DNA of 7,208 nt. Origin: Chromatiaceae bacterium (GTDB lineage Bacteria > Pseudomonadota > Gammaproteobacteria > Chromatiales > Chromatiaceae). Of this stretch, positions 6,619 through 7,208 are shown in pieces. The stretch covers positions 1 through 7,208 of the forward strand of contig JAFGTZ010000075.1 in the NCBI GenBank assembly GCA_016938795.1. Reading direction: 5' to 3'. The notes beneath the pieces are model-generated. The model was not told where the DNA came from. It saw nothing but the letters and a program-made list of their open reading frames with translations, and ran no database searches. A program made the position numbers and the translations under genes. The first letter of the stretch is position 1; every line of letters begins with the position of its first letter.

Positions 6619-7208
6619 ATGCAGACCGACTACGATCCGCGCGCCATCGAGGCCGCGGCCCAAGGCTATTGGGAAGACCGGCAGTCCTTCAAGGCCGTCG
6701 AGGATCCCGCGCGCGAGAAATTCTATTGCCTCTCCATGTTCCCCTACCCCTCCGGGCGGCTGCACATGGGGCATGTGCGCAACTACACCATCGGCGACGT
6801 GATCGCGCGCTATCAGCGCATGCTCGGCAAGAACGTGCTCCAGCCCATGGGCTGGGACGCCTTCGGGCTGCCCGCCGAGAATGCGGCCATTCAGCATGGC
6901 ATTCCGCCCTCGCAATGGACGCGCTCGAATATCGCCTACATGAAGGGGCAGCTCAAGAGCCTGGGCTTTGGCTACGACTGGGAGCGCGAACTCGCCACCT
7001 GCGACCCGGACTATTACCGCTGGGAGCAGTGGCTCTTTACGCGCCTGATCGAGAAGGGGCTGGCCTATCGCGCCAAGGCCACGGTGAACTGGGATCCCGT
7101 CGATCAGACGGTGCTGGCCAACGAGCAGGTCATCGAGGGGCGCGGCTGGCGCTCGGGCGCCCTGGTCGAGAAGCGCGAAATCGAGCAGTGGTCGGTGCGC
7201 ATCACCGA
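6619..7208 (+). CDS. leuS: Leucyl-tRNA synthetase, N-terminal part (runs off window)
   Basis: The first 196 residues of a class I aminoacyl-tRNA synthetase that charges tRNA-Leu with leucine. The complete bacterial protein is about 860 residues. Visible are PYPSGRLHMGHVRNYTIGD with the ATP-binding HIGH motif as HMGH (residues 49-52), GWDAFGLPAENAA (78-90), and LGFGYDWERELATCDPDYY (115-133). Residues 157-180, where the zinc-binding insertion begins, lack the cysteines of E. coli LeuRS (NWDP for NWCP, GRGWRSG for GCCWRCD). The start MQTDYDPR aligns with MQEQYRPE of E. coli and is preferred; an in-frame ATG at 6583 has GAAGG about 10 bases upstream and would add 12 residues. The KMSKS motif and editing domain lie outside the window. 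Confidence 0.96.
   Translation, partial: MQTDYDPRAIEAAAQGYWEDRQSFKAVEDPAREKFYCLSMFPYPSGRLHMGHVRNYTIGDVIARYQRMLGKNVLQPMGWDAFGLPAENAAIQHGIPPSQWTRSNIAYMKGQLKSLGFGYDWERELATCDPDYYRWEQWLFTRLIEKGLAYRAKATVNWDPVDQTVLANEQVIEGRGWRSGALVEKREIEQWSVRIT

Overview
The window comes from a GC-rich gammaproteobacterial chromosome. A purple sulfur bacterium or relative (Chromatiales) would fit, but that placement rests only on gene order and base composition. The support is a ybeL-like gene divergent from leuS, as I recall it in E. coli, a glycine-cleavage operon with a two-subunit P-protein, and proteins that align well with remembered gammaproteobacterial family members. All complete reading frames look intact. 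I see no mobile element, CRISPR array, tRNA or rRNA.

Layout from the right. leuS (leucyl-tRNA synthetase) starts at 6619 on the + strand and runs off the window. Facing away from it on the - strand is a 174-residue ybeL/DUF1451-type zinc-ribbon protein (5980-6504). The gap between them holds an imperfect palindrome (6539-6566). Next on the - strand is a promoter (about 5947-5975), then a tandem two-aptamer glycine riboswitch (5731-5929), a spacer with mutually exclusive RNA pairings (5665-5730), and the genes gcvT, gcvH, gcvPA, gcvPB, dgkA and moaB, all on the - strand. The left 191 bases hold no gene I can support, only an 11-bp inverted repeat.

How the parts work together. GcvPA and GcvPB together form the PLP-dependent glycine decarboxylase. 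It passes the aminomethyl group to lipoylated GcvH, and GcvT transfers the one-carbon unit to tetrahydrofolate and releases ammonia. The L-protein (lipoamide dehydrogenase) is not encoded here. The riboswitch senses glycine, the substrate, and by the known behaviour of the class should raise expression when glycine is abundant. dgkA (diacylglycerol kinase, membrane lipid recycling) overlaps the end of gcvPB by 14 bp and moaB (molybdopterin-cofactor family) follows 27 bp later. Both may therefore be transcribed under glycine control although neither acts on glycine.

I found no wholly new system. The most interesting part is the leader between the riboswitch and gcvT. There, a 10-nt segment directly after aptamer 2 can pair with a segment that can instead form a 13-bp local hairpin, and the 5' strand of aptamer 2's P1 is complementary to the gcvT ribosome-binding region. 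Other points are a terminator-like element between gcvT and gcvH, a strand-biased hairpin between gcvH and gcvPA, and a leucyl-tRNA synthetase without the cysteines of the zinc site.
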